Assembly (NCBI RefSeq): GCF_005887615.1
Contig: NZ_VANS01000001.1
Span: forward strand, 1,351,415-1,415,414
Length of the DNA stretch: 64,000 nucleotides
Direction: 5' to 3'
Origin: Sulfitobacter sabulilitoris
Lineage (GTDB): Bacteria > Pseudomonadota > Alphaproteobacteria > Rhodobacterales > Rhodobacteraceae
Of this stretch, positions 1-9,257 are shown piece by piece. Below the pieces are notes generated by a model, which did not search any database, had not been told where the DNA came from, and saw only the letters and a program-made list of their open reading frames with translations. The translations under genes were made by a program, and so were the position numbers. How positions within the stretch are numbered: the first letter of the stretch is position 1; every line of letters begins with the position of its first letter.

Positions 1-249
1 TCCGCCCCTCCGCTTTTCGCGCTGGAGATATTCGCGGCGGCGGACCTGTTGATTGCCATCGTCCTGCTGTCCAGCCTGATCGTGTGGTTCGCGCCCAACT
101 CCTATGACCTCGTCGACCGTTTCAACCGCGGCGCGCTGCCCCCGAGCAGAGCGACGGCCCTTGTCCAGACGGCGGGCGTGCTGGCTGCGGCGGCCATGTT
201 CAAACTCTATGCGAGCGGCAGTTATGCTTTCATCTACTTCCAGTTTTGA
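1..249 (+). CDS. MBOAT family O-acyltransferase, C-terminal fragment
   Basis: The frame is open from the first base of the window, so only the last 82 residues of the protein are present. They contain two hydrophobic helices and end in FIYFQF, the typical C-terminus of AlgI-type membrane-bound O-acyltransferases, which move acetyl groups across the membrane onto exported polysaccharide. The next gene starts inside this one (26-nt overlap) and encodes an SGNH-like protein, the usual partner of such MBOATs. The family call rests on the C-terminal motif, the hydrophobic pattern and this neighbour; the catalytic His lies outside the window. Confidence 0.65.
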   Translation, partial: SAPPLFALEIFAAADLLIAIVLLSSLIVWFAPNSYDLVDRFNRGALPPSRATALVQTAGVLAAAAMFKLYASGSYAFIYFQF

Positions 250-1189
250 GGCCGCCCGCAAAGGGCGTGGCGCCACGGCCATCGCAAGGCTCTTGCGGAC
301 ATCGGTCATCGTGCTGCTGCTGCTCGGGCTGGCGTCGGAATGGCTGCTGCGCACGCAGGTCGATCCGCAAGACACGCTGCAAAGCCACCTGGCCCTGCTG
401 GACCGCACCCAAAGCGACCGTGCCGCCTTTGGCGACAGTCACGTGGCCCGCGGGTTCGATGCGCAGCAAGGTTTCGTGAACCTCGCCTACCCCTCCGAGA
501 ATATCGAGGACATGATCGCCAAGGTGAACATGCTTCACCAGAGCCGCAGCTTTTCCCGCGTCATCGTGCAGGCCGATCCGCACCTCTTTGCCCCCTATCG
601 CCTGAACGCCCAGACGAAAACCTACGCCACGAACGCCGGATCGCCCCACGGGCTGCGGATCATGATCCCCCGCTACCGCGCGCAGCTGGTCGCCTATTGG
701 CAGGCCTTCATCGCGGGTGGCGGACAGCTTGAATCGCAGGTGCGGATGACCCAGGCCGGGTCGCTTTTGTCAGGCGGCGACCTGTCGCAAGACGGCCTCC
801 GCCAGCGGCAGATGGACGCGCGCGCGCGGATGATCACCCATCGCCCGGCCGATCCGCCCCGGATCGCGGCGGCACAGCAGCGCTATTCCGATCTGCTGAA
901 CACCCTCATCGCCAGGGGCACGCGCGTCTGCCTGGTGTCCTTTCCGGTGTCGCAGGCCTATCGCACGGCCGCGTCTGCGGGCGGCGGACCGGGCGGTGAC
1001 GCCCTGCATGCGGCGCTGATCCGTTATTTCGCGGCCGAAGCCAACCGAACCGGCGCACGCTATGTCGATGCGCGCGGGATGGTCACGCGCACCGCCCTTT
1101 TCCGGGATGTCGACCACCTGAACGCCGACGGCGCGGCGGCGTTTTCCCCGGCTCTTTTGCAACGGTGCTTTGGTGACACCCAAGGCTGA
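224..1189 (+). CDS. SGNH/GDSL-like acyltransferase partner protein
   Basis: A 321-residue protein with one N-terminal membrane anchor (about residues 25-41) followed by a periplasmic SGNH-like domain. A GDS motif (residues 70-72, Ser72 as candidate nucleophile) and a C-terminal D-x-x-H motif (Asp295, His298) supply the expected catalytic residues. I chose the ATG at 224, which overlaps the MBOAT gene, because residues encoded further upstream are Arg/Ser-rich shadow sequence. Together with the MBOAT it probably O-acylates an exported polysaccharide, as AlgI/AlgX-type pairs do. The polysaccharide cannot be identified here. Confidence 0.75.
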   Translation: MLSSTSSFEAARKGRGATAIARLLRTSVIVLLLLGLASEWLLRTQVDPQDTLQSHLALLDRTQSDRAAFGDSHVARGFDAQQGFVNLAYPSENIEDMIAKVNMLHQSRSFSRVIVQADPHLFAPYRLNAQTKTYATNAGSPHGLRIMIPRYRAQLVAYWQAFIAGGGQLESQVRMTQAGSLLSGGDLSQDGLRQRQMDARARMITHRPADPPRIAAAQQRYSDLLNTLIARGTRVCLVSFPVSQAYRTAASAGGGPGGDALHAALIRYFAAEANRTGARYVDARGMVTRTALFRDVDHLNADGAAAFSPALLQRCFGDTQG

Positions 1190-1209
1190 CCCAAGGACCG
1201 CGACCTACC

Positions 1210-3453
1210 TCAGCCGTGGGTGCGCAGCCATTCCATCACAGCCGGGCGCACCGACATCTCGCCCCGGTCGCGCGCGTCGTTGATGACGTTGCGCACATCC
1301 TTGAGGTTGGACCGCCGCAGAAGGCTTTTTACCGGTCCGATGGACGCCGGGCGCATCGACAGCGACCGCAGACCGATCGCGGCAAGGCACAGCGCCTCGA
1401 CCGGACGCCCCGCGTCCTCGCCGCAAAACGACAGCGGCGTCGCGGTCTGCGCGCAGCGCGCCACGATCTGCTCCAGAAAGCTCAGGAAACTGACGTTGAG
1501 CGTATCGTAGCGCCGCCGCACGCGCTCGTTTTCCCGGTCCGCGGCAAAGAAGAACTGCTTGAGGTCATTGCCCCCGATGGACAGGAATTCGACCTCTTCA
1601 AAAAATTTCTGCGGCGCATAGGCCAGGCTCGGCGTCTCGAGCATGGCGCCGACCTCGATCCGGGCGGGCAACACGTGGCCCAGACGGGCCTCGCGGGCCA
1701 CGGTCTTGTCCACCTCGGCGCGCGCCTGCCGGTATTCCTCGAACTGGGCGACAAAGGGAAACATCACCGTCAGCGGACGCCCGTTCGCCGCGCGCATCAG
1801 CGCCTGCAACTGCATCCGCATCACGCCGGGCTTGTCCAATCCCACCCGGATCGCCCGCCAGCCCAGCGCCGGGTTCGGCTCGTCGTTGGGCTTCATGTAG
1901 GGCAACACCTTGTCCGATCCGATATCCAGCGTCCGGAACACCACCCGCTTGTCCTGTGCCGCATCCAGAACCCGCGCGTAAAGCGCCGCCAGTTCCGTTC
2001 GGCTTGGCATCTTGTTGCGCACAAGGAACTGCAGTTCGGTCCGGAACAGCCCCACACCTTCGGCCCCCGACCCCGCAAGCGACGGCAGGTCCGCCATCAG
2101 GCCGGCATTCATCTGCAGGCTGATCACCGATCCGCACAGGGTCTTGGCCGGCTTGTCGCGGATCGACGTGTAACGCTCCTGCGCGGCGGCCAGCATCGCG
2201 ATCTTGTCGCGGAATGCGCTGCTTACGGTATCGTCGGGGCGCAGGTGCACAAGGCCCTGTTCACCATCGACCATGATATAATCGCCGTTGAGCGCTTCGT
2301 TCGTGATCCGGCCGGCATGCACCACCAGTGGAATGGCAAGCGCCCGCGCGACGATGGCCGCATGGCTGCCCACCGACCCTTCCTCGAGCACGATGCCGCG
2401 CAGGCTGCGGCCATATTCCAGCAGTTCGGCAGGCCCGATGTTGCGCGCCACGAGGATCGGATCGGGCGGCATTTCGGCGCCTGTATCGGCACCCTGCCCC
2501 GTCAGAATACGCAGCAGCCTGTTGCTGAGATCGTCCAGATCGCTCAGCCGTTCGCGCAGATAGCTGTCGCTGACCTGGCCCATCCGGGCGCGCGCCAGAG
2601 ATTGTTCCTTCTCGACCGCCGCCTCGGCGCTGAGGCCGCGGCTGATGTCCTCCTCCATCCGGCGCATCCAGCCCTTGGAGTTCGCGAACATCCGGTACGC
2701 TTCGAGCACCTGCGTCTGTTCCTTGTCGGTACTGCCGGCCAGTTCCAGCATCTTGTCCACGCCCACACGCAATTGGTCGACCGCCTCGGTCAGGCGCTCC
2801 ATCTCGCGGTTTGGATCGTCGGCAATGGGGTTGGTCACGACCACGCGCGGCTCATGCAGCCACACATGGCCTTCGGCGGCGCCTTCCTGCCCGACGGTGC
2901 CACGGATCAGGACGGGCTGCGAATGGCGCGCCGACATCGCCGCACCTTCGCCCACAAACGCGCCCAGTTCCGTCATCTCGGCCAGCACCATCGCCACAAC
3001 CTCGAGCGCATAGACCTCGTCGGCGGAAAATTCGCGCGCCTGCTTCGACTGCACGACCAGAACGCCCAGCGCCTCGCCCAGCCGTTGCACCGGAACGCCC
3101 AGAAAGCTCGAGAATATTTCCTCGCCGGTTTCGGGCATGAACCGGAAACCGCGGGCCGAGGGCGCATCGGGCGTGTTGACCACGCGCCGCCACTTGGCCA
3201 CGCGCCCCACGAGCCCCTCGCCCAGTTTCATGCGGGTCTGGTGCACCGCGTCGGGCTTGAGGCCTTCGGTCGCACAGAGTTCAAGCGTGTCGTCGTCGCG
3301 AAACAGATAGATCGAGCAGACCTCGCACCCCATGCTGTCGGCAATCAGGTGGGTGATCTTGTCCAGACGCGCCTGTCCCGCCAGGTCACTGGCCATGGCG
3401 TCGCGCAAACGCACCAGCAATTTGCGGGATTCGGTTTCAACTCGGTCTGCCAT
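1210..3453 (-). CDS. ptsP: Phosphoenolpyruvate-protein phosphotransferase PtsP (enzyme I-Ntr)
   Basis: A 747-residue enzyme I of the nitrogen-type phosphotransferase system. It has an N-terminal GAF domain (about residues 20-165), then the phosphohistidine domain with GSHAAIVAR (His364 as phosphoacceptor), then a PEP-binding TIM-barrel domain with DIGSDK and the active-site SFCGE motif (Cys677). The GAF domain separates EI-Ntr from sugar-PTS enzyme I. It takes phosphate from PEP and passes it to NPr and EIIA-Ntr, which control nitrogen, potassium and carbon responses; those partners are not in this window. It lies 50 nt downstream of lysC on the same strand, so the two are probably cotranscribed. 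Confidence 0.95.
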   Translation of the reverse strand: MADRVETESRKLLVRLRDAMASDLAGQARLDKITHLIADSMGCEVCSIYLFRDDDTLELCATEGLKPDAVHQTRMKLGEGLVGRVAKWRRVVNTPDAPSARGFRFMPETGEEIFSSFLGVPVQRLGEALGVLVVQSKQAREFSADEVYALEVVAMVLAEMTELGAFVGEGAAMSARHSQPVLIRGTVGQEGAAEGHVWLHEPRVVVTNPIADDPNREMERLTEAVDQLRVGVDKMLELAGSTDKEQTQVLEAYRMFANSKGWMRRMEEDISRGLSAEAAVEKEQSLARARMGQVSDSYLRERLSDLDDLSNRLLRILTGQGADTGAEMPPDPILVARNIGPAELLEYGRSLRGIVLEEGSVGSHAAIVARALAIPLVVHAGRITNEALNGDYIMVDGEQGLVHLRPDDTVSSAFRDKIAMLAAAQERYTSIRDKPAKTLCGSVISLQMNAGLMADLPSLAGSGAEGVGLFRTELQFLVRNKMPSRTELAALYARVLDAAQDKRVVFRTLDIGSDKVLPYMKPNDEPNPALGWRAIRVGLDKPGVMRMQLQALMRAANGRPLTVMFPFVAQFEEYRQARAEVDKTVAREARLGHVLPARIEVGAMLETPSLAYAPQKFFEEVEFLSIGGNDLKQFFFAADRENERVRRRYDTLNVSFLSFLEQIVARCAQTATPLSFCGEDAGRPVEALCLAAIGLRSLSMRPASIGPVKSLLRRSNLKDVRNVINDARDRGEMSVRPAVMEWLRTHG

Positions 3454-3503
3454 CGCCCGCCGGCTCCCCCCGTCAGCATGCGCAGGACCCTGATCGAAGG
3501 GTC

Positions 3504-4742
3504 TTAAGCGGCTTTTTCCAGCTCGAAGGCATCATGCAGGGCCTGCACGGCAAGTTCCATGTATTTCCGGTCTATCAGCACGGAAATCTTGATCTCCGAT
3601 GTCGTAATGACCTTGATGTTGATGCCTTCACCCGACAACACCCGGAACATCTTGGCCGCGACACCGGTGTGGCTGCGCATCCCGATTCCCACGACGCTGA
3701 CCTTGGCCACGTCCTTGTCGGCGATCAGGTCATGATAGTTGATCACGCCCTCGGCTTTCGACGCCTCCATCGCCTTTTGCGCGCGCAGCACCTGATCCAC
3801 AGGGCACGACCACGTCATGTCGGTGCGGCCCTCTTCGGCGATGTTCTGCACGATCATATCGACGTTCACGCCCGCCTCGCTCAGCGCGGTAAAGATCGTC
3901 GCGGCGATGCCGGGGCGATCCGCGACCGATACCAGCGTCATCTTGGCCTCGTCGCGCGAAAACGCCACGCCGGCAACAACATTGCTTTCCATGATTTCCT
4001 CCTCGTCGCAAACCAGCGTCCCCGCCGTGTCGCTCTGTTCCTCGAAACTCGATAGCACCCGCAGCTTGACCTTGTAGCGCATCGCCAGCTCGACCGACCG
4101 CGTCTGCAGGACCTTGGCGCCCAGGCTCGCCAGTTCCAGCATCTCCTCGAATGCGATCCGATCCAGCTTGCGTGCCTTGGACGTGATCCGCGGATCGGTG
4201 GTATAGACCCCGTCCACATCCGTATAGATGTCGCACCGCTCCGCCTCGAAGGCGGCGGCAAATGCCACCGCGGTGGTATCGCTGCCGCCACGGCCCAGGG
4301 TGGTGATCCGCCCCTCCGGGCTGACGCCCTGAAAGCCCGCGACAACCGCAACCTGCATGCCTTGCGCGAACTTGGCGCGAATGTTTTCGGGCGGGATGTC
4401 TTCGATCCGGGCCGATGAATGTGCGCTCGTGGTCTTTACCGGCACCTGCCAGCCCTGCCAGCTTCGGGCCGGGATATCCATGCTCTGCAACGTCAGCGCC
4501 ATCAGCCCGGCGGTCACGTTCTCGCCCGAGGACACCACGGCGTCATATTCACGCGCGTCATACATCGGCGACGTCTCGTCGACCCAGCCCACCAGCTCGT
4601 TGGTCTTGCCCGCCATCGCGCTGACGATGACGATGACATCATAGCCCTTGGACACCTCGACGCCCACGCGCTTGGCCGCGCGGCGAATACGGTCCGGCGT
4701 GGCCACCGACGTGCCACCGAATTTCATTACCAAAACAGGCAT
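3504..4742 (-). CDS. lysC: Aspartate kinase
   Basis: A 412-residue monofunctional aspartokinase, which phosphorylates L-aspartate in the first step of lysine, threonine and methionine synthesis. KFGGTS (residues 7-12) is the kinase signature, and LGRGGSDTTA is the conserved nucleotide/aspartate-binding loop. Two ACT domains follow (about residues 265-340 and 345-405), the allosteric sites for lysine and threonine in this family. Length and architecture are normal. ptsP follows 50 nt downstream. Threonine synthase (thrC), a later enzyme of the same pathway, is encoded at 22.8-24.1 kb. Confidence 0.96.
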   Translation of the reverse strand: MPVLVMKFGGTSVATPDRIRRAAKRVGVEVSKGYDVIVIVSAMAGKTNELVGWVDETSPMYDAREYDAVVSSGENVTAGLMALTLQSMDIPARSWQGWQVPVKTTSAHSSARIEDIPPENIRAKFAQGMQVAVVAGFQGVSPEGRITTLGRGGSDTTAVAFAAAFEAERCDIYTDVDGVYTTDPRITSKARKLDRIAFEEMLELASLGAKVLQTRSVELAMRYKVKLRVLSSFEEQSDTAGTLVCDEEEIMESNVVAGVAFSRDEAKMTLVSVADRPGIAATIFTALSEAGVNVDMIVQNIAEEGRTDMTWSCPVDQVLRAQKAMEASKAEGVINYHDLIADKDVAKVSVVGIGMRSHTGVAAKMFRVLSGEGINIKVITTSEIKISVLIDRKYMELAVQALHDAFELEKAA

Positions 4743-4819
4743 ATCGCGCCCCTTGCGTTAATCGGGGCGGGTGTACGCGCTGCGCGGCACGCAGGCAAGA
4801 CGCAGTTTCAGCCGGTCGG

Positions 4820-4847
4820 GTGCAAAGATACCCGCCCAAGCGCGGGT
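4820..4847. repeat. Intergenic motif copy with a short hairpin
   Basis: TGCAAAGATACCCGCC resembles the AT-core/GC-rich motif seen at 20861, 51048 and 55986. It runs into a small inverted repeat, ACCCGC-N6-GCGGGT (4830-4847). It lies between the stop of the SDR gene (4921, minus strand) and the start of lysC, so it could act as a weak 3' hairpin for the SDR transcript. This is the least exact of the four copies. Confidence 0.35.
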
Positions 4848-4920
4848 AGGCGCAAACGCCGGAGGCGATTGCAAAACATCGCGTGGCGGCCCCGGCCGCC
4901 TCCAGCCGTGAAAGCGCGCC

Positions 4921-5565
4921 TCAGAACGGATGCGCGCGCCCGTCCCAGGTTTCGAAGCACCCGGTCGATCCCAGGTCCAGCGCGTCGAACCGCGCCACGA
5001 GGCCCGCAACCGATTGGTCCACCGTGATGTCCGCCGCGCCGCCGCCCATGTCCGTCTGCACCCAGCCGGGGTGGTAAATGCCCACCGCGATTCCCTCGGG
5101 CTCGAGATCCATCGCCAGATTGCGCCCCAGGTTGATCGCCGCCGCCTTGCTCGCGCGGTAGACATAGCTGCCGCCCGGCGCGCGCTGCGACGATCCCATC
5201 TGCGAGGCGATGATCGCGATCCGCGCGCCATTGGCCCGCCGCAGGTGCGGCAGCAGCGCCTGCACCGCCAGGAAAACGCCCGTGACATTGGTGGCGAATC
5301 CCTGCGCCCACATATCCGCGCCATAGCCGCTCTCCACCGTCTGGCCCTTGTCGGCATAGACGCCGGCGTTGCAGATCAGCAGATCCACCGCTCGATCGCC
5401 CAGCGTCTCGGCGAGGGCTGCATGATCGGCCGGATGCGTGACGTCCATCTGCACCCCGACAGACGGTGACCGGCTGGTGCCCACCACATCCTGCCCGCGG
5501 TCGCGATACGCCCGGGCAAGCCCCGCGCCGATGCCGCGGCTGGCGCCGGTGATAACGATTGTCAT
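4921..5565 (-). CDS. Short-chain dehydrogenase/reductase (SDR) family oxidoreductase
   Basis: A 214-residue classical SDR. The Rossmann cofactor motif TGASRGIG is at residues 6-13, the NAG structural motif at 66-68, the catalytic Ser at 121 and the YxxxK pair at Tyr136/Lys140. It should be a cytoplasmic NAD(P)-dependent reductase or dehydrogenase. The substrate cannot be inferred from sequence or neighbours. Its start lies 3 nt from the stop of the DUF1178 gene, so the two are probably one transcription unit. Confidence 0.9.
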   Translation of the reverse strand: MTIVITGASRGIGAGLARAYRDRGQDVVGTSRSPSVGVQMDVTHPADHAALAETLGDRAVDLLICNAGVYADKGQTVESGYGADMWAQGFATNVTGVFLAVQALLPHLRRANGARIAIIASQMGSSQRAPGGSYVYRASKAAAINLGRNLAMDLEPEGIAVGIYHPGWVQTDMGGGAADITVDQSVAGLVARFDALDLGSTGCFETWDGRAHPF

Positions 5566-5568
5566 GGG

Positions 5569-6051
5569 TCAGTTCGCCTTTCGATTGGGTAGAAACGGAA
5601 GCGGCGCGACAGGAATCCCCTCCTCCACCAGCGCCTTTGCCTCGGCCAGGTTCGCCTCGCCATAGATGGGCCGCTCGGGCGCCGTGCCCAGATGCATCGC
5701 ACGGGCCTCGCGCGCGAAATCGCCACCGACGTAGTCCGAATTCGCCTCGACCTGGCGTCGCAGGGCGGCCAGCGCCTTCTGGCGCGCGTCGGGTTTGCCG
5801 CGCAGCGGTCCATCGGCCTGTGCGGTGCCCTGACGGTCCGGTTCGGCGGCCCGCGGCGCGGCGCGCGCGCCATCCGCGTGCGGCCGCGCCGCGGCCACAC
5901 GCGGCGCCATCACCGCCTTGCTGACCTGTGTGCTGCCGCATTCCACACAGGCGACATGCCCCGCGCCCGACAGCGCATCGTACGCCGCCGCCGACTGGAA
6001 CCAGCTTTCAAAGCTGTGGCCTTCCTTGCATTTCAACGCATAGTGGATCAT
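5569..6051 (-). CDS. DUF1178 family protein
   Basis: A 160-residue protein with the N-terminal pattern of DUF1178: MIHYALKC followed by GHSFESWF, then CVECGS, giving a small Cys-rich, zinc-ribbon-like head. The middle is Ala/Arg-rich and low in complexity. The end, with VEEGIPVAPLPFLP, is typical of the family. Function is unknown. It sits directly upstream of the SDR gene and downstream of a Nudix gene on the same strand. A metal-binding role is only suggested by the cysteines. Confidence 0.85.
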   Translation of the reverse strand: MIHYALKCKEGHSFESWFQSAAAYDALSGAGHVACVECGSTQVSKAVMAPRVAAARPHADGARAAPRAAEPDRQGTAQADGPLRGKPDARQKALAALRRQVEANSDYVGGDFAREARAMHLGTAPERPIYGEANLAEAKALVEEGIPVAPLPFLPNRKAN

Positions 6052-6124
6052 GGCGGACTTGATACCTGATGCTGTGGTCTGTCTGTCCTGAGATGGGATG
6101 CGCCGAGGGTCGCGTCAAGCGCGA

Positions 6125-6619
6125 TCATGCGCGAACGCGCGGATCGAAGTCGCGCAGGATGCGGGACAGTTCTGGCTCGTCCACCAGCTTTGCCGCGCGC
6201 TTGCGCGACATCCACTTGCGCTTGCGCTGGGACTTTTCGGGGTAATTGCGCGCCAGGTCGCGCACCTCGACCGGATAGACCATCGCAAGGCAGGGCAGCG
6301 CCGCCAGACCGTCGATCTGCTTGCTGTAGGAATACACCCCAAGGCAGCGCCCGTCGCACCGCCCCCTGACACCGCCCTCCTCCCAGGCTTCGATCTCGGC
6401 CATCGCGGCGGGGGTCTTGCCATGCATCGGCCAGCCCTTGGGCACGATCCAGCGCCCCGCCCCGCGTGACGTGACCAGCAGCACCTGTACCTTGCCGTTG
6501 CGCACCCGGTAGCATAAGGCGGCGATCTGCGTGCGCACATCGCCCTTTTGCGCCGCGGGCAGGGTCACGGGAAGTTGCTTGATCATCGGCGCGGCCACTT
6601 TGCTTGATCCATCCGTCAT
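6125..6619 (-). CDS. Nudix hydrolase
   Basis: A 164-residue protein with a Nudix fold. It has PKGWPMHGKTPA followed by a degenerate Nudix box ending EIEAWEEGGVRG, similar to the diphosphoinositol-polyphosphate hydrolase-like subgroup of alphaproteobacteria. The two adjacent Glu residues of the box, which bind the divalent metal, are kept; the usual Arg of the REUxEE core is not seen. It probably hydrolyses a nucleoside-diphosphate-linked substrate that cannot be named from sequence. It is divergent from modA, with about 100 nt between the two starts. Confidence 0.85.
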   Translation of the reverse strand: MTDGSSKVAAPMIKQLPVTLPAAQKGDVRTQIAALCYRVRNGKVQVLLVTSRGAGRWIVPKGWPMHGKTPAAMAEIEAWEEGGVRGRCDGRCLGVYSYSKQIDGLAALPCLAMVYPVEVRDLARNYPEKSQRKRKWMSRKRAAKLVDEPELSRILRDFDPRVRA

Positions 6620-6718
6620 TGGGTCATTTAGGCCCAGCCGAGGCCGGAATCATAGCGATTTCGTCCGCCGTCCGCTTGTCGCTTGCGCTGTGTTGCGGCC
6701 TGTCGGATAGTGCGCGCG

Positions 6719-7483
6719 ATGCGCGTCTTGTCTTGTCTCCGGGCCATTTTGGTCAGCCTTGCCGCGGTGTGCGCCACACCGGTGCCTGCGCGCGCACAGG
6801 CACAGGATCCCGTCACGGTCTTTGCCGCCGCCAGCCTGCGCGGCGCGCTGGATGACATCGCCAGAACCTACCCCGCACCGGTCGTCGTGTCCTATGGCGG
6901 ATCGGGCACGATGGCGCGACAGATCGCCCTGGGTGCCCCTGCGGATCTGGTGATCCTGGCCAGCCCCGACTGGATGGACTGGCTGCGCGATCAGGGCGCG
7001 TTGGCGGATCGCAAGCGGGTGGACCTGCTGCGCAACCGGCTTGTGCTGATCGGCCCCGCAGGCGCGCGCCCGCTGCCCAACCCCGATGCCGCCGCCCTGC
7101 TTGATGCCTTGCAGGGGGGCCGGTTGGCGATGGGTCAGCGCGCCGCCGTGCCCGCGGGCATCTACGCCCGCGCCTGGCTTGCGGGTATCGGCGCATGGGA
7201 CGCGCTGGCGCCACATCTTGCGGAAACCGACAACGTGCGCGCGGCGCTGGCGCTTGTCGCGCGGGGCGAGGCCACCCTGGGCGTGGTCTATGCCACCGAC
7301 GCCGCCGCCGACACCTCCGTGGATGTGCTTTGGACGGTGCCCGAGGACCGGCATCCGCCCATCGTCTATCCCGCCGCCGCGCTGAGCGATGCCGGGGATG
7401 CCTTCCTGCGCCATCTTGGCATGACGGATGCGCGCGATACCTTCGAACAGCATGGGTTCCTGCCGATCGAGCCCGCGCGATGA
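6719..7483 (+). CDS. modA: Molybdate ABC transporter substrate-binding protein
   Basis: A 254-residue periplasmic binding protein. The start at 6719 gives a clean Sec signal peptide (about residues 1-25, ending PARAQA). The mature protein begins with VFAAASLRGALDDIA, the family's oxyanion-binding N-terminus, and has YGGSGTMARQI, the second ligand loop. It captures molybdate (possibly tungstate) for ModBC. Its stop overlaps the modB start (ATGA at 7480). I saw no clear ModE-type operator in the short region shared with the divergent Nudix gene. Confidence 0.93.
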   Translation: MRVLSCLRAILVSLAAVCATPVPARAQAQDPVTVFAAASLRGALDDIARTYPAPVVVSYGGSGTMARQIALGAPADLVILASPDWMDWLRDQGALADRKRVDLLRNRLVLIGPAGARPLPNPDAAALLDALQGGRLAMGQRAAVPAGIYARAWLAGIGAWDALAPHLAETDNVRAALALVARGEATLGVVYATDAAADTSVDVLWTVPEDRHPPIVYPAAALSDAGDAFLRHLGMTDARDTFEQHGFLPIEPAR

Positions 7484-8172
7484 CACTGGACGCGGCAAGC
7501 TGGGATGCGCTGACGCTGTCGCTTTGGGTGTCGGTCTGGGCGACGGTCCTGGCGGTGCCGCTGGCGCTCTGGATCGCGTGGCTGCTGGCGCGGCGCGACT
7601 TCTGGGGCAAATCGGCGCTCAATGCCCTTGTCCATCTGCCGCTGGTGCTGCCGCCGGTTGTCACCGGCTATCTGCTGCTGCTGAGCTTTGGGCGCACCGG
7701 CCCGATCGGCAGGCTGCTGGAACAGACCTTCGGCCTCGTGCTGTCGTTTCGCTGGACCGGGGCGGTGCTGGCGGCGCTTGTCATGGGCTTTCCGCTGATG
7801 GTCCGCGCCATGCGGCTGGCCATCGAAGCGGTGGACCCCAGGCTTGAGGATGCCGCCGCCACGCTGGGCGCGCCCCGCTGGGCGGTCTTTGCCCGCGTGA
7901 CACTGCCGCTGATCGCCCCCGGCGTGCTGGCCGGGGCGGTCATGGGTTTTGCCAAGGCGATGGGGGAATTCGGCGCGACCATCACCTTTGTCGCCAATAT
8001 CCCCGGCCAGACCCAGACCCTGCCCAGTGCGATCTATACCTTCCTGCAAATCCCCGGCGGCGAGGCGCAGGCGATCGCGCTGGTGCTTTGGGCCTGTGTC
8101 GTGGCCCTTGGCGCGGTCGTCATGTCCGAATGGCTGGCAAGGCGGGTCGCACGGCGGATCGCCGGATCATGA
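7480..8172 (+). CDS. modB: Molybdate ABC transporter permease
   Basis: A 230-residue inner-membrane permease with about five membrane segments. The EAA loop that docks the ATPase is seen in AAATLGAPRWAVFARVTLP (around residue 125). The start at 7480 overlaps the modA stop by 4 nt and its own stop overlaps modC in the same ATGA fashion, showing translational coupling. Length is normal for ModB. It forms the channel of the ModABC importer. Confidence 0.94.
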   Translation: MTLDAASWDALTLSLWVSVWATVLAVPLALWIAWLLARRDFWGKSALNALVHLPLVLPPVVTGYLLLLSFGRTGPIGRLLEQTFGLVLSFRWTGAVLAALVMGFPLMVRAMRLAIEAVDPRLEDAAATLGAPRWAVFARVTLPLIAPGVLAGAVMGFAKAMGEFGATITFVANIPGQTQTLPSAIYTFLQIPGGEAQAIALVLWACVVALGAVVMSEWLARRVARRIAGS

Positions 8173-9257
8173 CGCTGTCTGTCCACCTGCGCCACCGCCA
8201 TGGCGATTTCACGCTGGACGTCGCGTTTGACAGCGGGCCGGGGATAACCGCGCTCTTTGGCCGCTCGGGCGCGGGAAAGACAAGTGTCATCAATGCCGTG
8301 TCAGGGCTTCTTCACCCCGACGAAGGCCGGGTCGCCGTGGATGGCGACACGCTTTTGGATACGGCCCGCGGCATCGACCTGCCGCCGCACCGGCGCCGCC
8401 TGGGCTATGTGTTTCAGGACGCGCGGCTGTTTCCGCATCTCGACGTCGCACGGAACCTCGACTTCGGTGCGCGCTATGCCCCGCCTGGGGCCAAGGGGCC
8501 CGCGCGCGGCGACGTGATCGACCTTCTGGGCCTATCCGGCCTGATGGCGCGCGCGCCCGCAACCCTGTCGGGGGGCGAAAAGCAGCGGGTCGCGATCGGT
8601 CGCGCGCTGCTCAGCCGTCCGGCGATGTTGCTGATGGACGAGCCGCTGGCGAGCCTGGATGCGCCGCGCAAGCAAGACATCCTGCCGTATCTCGAACGGC
8701 TGCGCGACGGGCCGCTTGGCCTGCCGATCCTTTATGTCAGCCATGCGCTGGACGAGGTCGCGCGCCTGGCCGATCACCTCGTGGTGATCCAAGAGGGCCG
8801 GATGCGGATGCAAGGCCTGCTCTACGATGTGCTGAGCGACCCGGCCGCGGTGCCCTTGCTGGGCGTGCGCGAAGCCGGTGCCGTGATTGCCGCCACCGTC
8901 GTCGCCCATGCGGACGACGGCCTCAGCACGCTGTCGATCAGTGCCGGACACCTGGAACTGCCCGGTGTGCAGGCAGCACCGGGCACGCGGCTGCGGCTAC
9001 GGATCCTGGCGCAGGATGTGATCCTTTCGCGCGACCGGCCGGCGGGGCTGTCGTCGCGCAACATCCTGCCGGTCGCCATCGCCGCGATCCACTCCGGCGA
9101 TGGCCCCGGGGCCGCGATCGCGCTGCGCGCCGGATCGGACCGGTTGCTGGCGCGGGTCACGTCGCGCGCGGTGACGGACCTGGGGCTGCGCGTCGGGATG
9201 GAGTGTTTCGCGATCTTCAAGGCAACCACCGTCGCGCCCGGCAGCATCGGGCGCTAG
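8169..9257 (+). CDS. modC: Molybdate ABC transporter ATP-binding protein
   Basis: A 362-residue ABC ATPase. It has the Walker A motif GRSGAGKT near residue 34, the signature LSGGEKQRVAIGRAL, the Walker B motif LLMDEPLASLD, and the switch His in YVSHALDE. The last 70 residues form a TOBE/Mop domain, which in ModC binds molybdate and gives feedback inhibition. The start at 8169 overlaps the modB stop. Its own stop overlaps the stop of the convergent EcsC gene by 4 nt, so the two transcripts meet tail to tail. Confidence 0.94.
   Translation: MTLSVHLRHRHGDFTLDVAFDSGPGITALFGRSGAGKTSVINAVSGLLHPDEGRVAVDGDTLLDTARGIDLPPHRRRLGYVFQDARLFPHLDVARNLDFGARYAPPGAKGPARGDVIDLLGLSGLMARAPATLSGGEKQRVAIGRALLSRPAMLLMDEPLASLDAPRKQDILPYLERLRDGPLGLPILYVSHALDEVARLADHLVVIQEGRMRMQGLLYDVLSDPAAVPLLGVREAGAVIAATVVAHADDGLSTLSISAGHLELPGVQAAPGTRLRLRILAQDVILSRDRPAGLSSRNILPVAIAAIHSGDGPGAAIALRAGSDRLLARVTSRAVTDLGLRVGMECFAIFKATTVAPGSIGR

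Noticed and set aside
1216-3507. 763-codon plus-strand frame opposite ptsP
   Set aside because: It mirrors the codon structure of ptsP and encodes a His/Arg-rich product without family motifs. ptsP is certain.
6620-6718. ModE operator or molybdenum cofactor riboswitch before modA
   Set aside because: The 99-nt region has no clear inverted repeat of the ModE type and is too short for the cofactor riboswitch.
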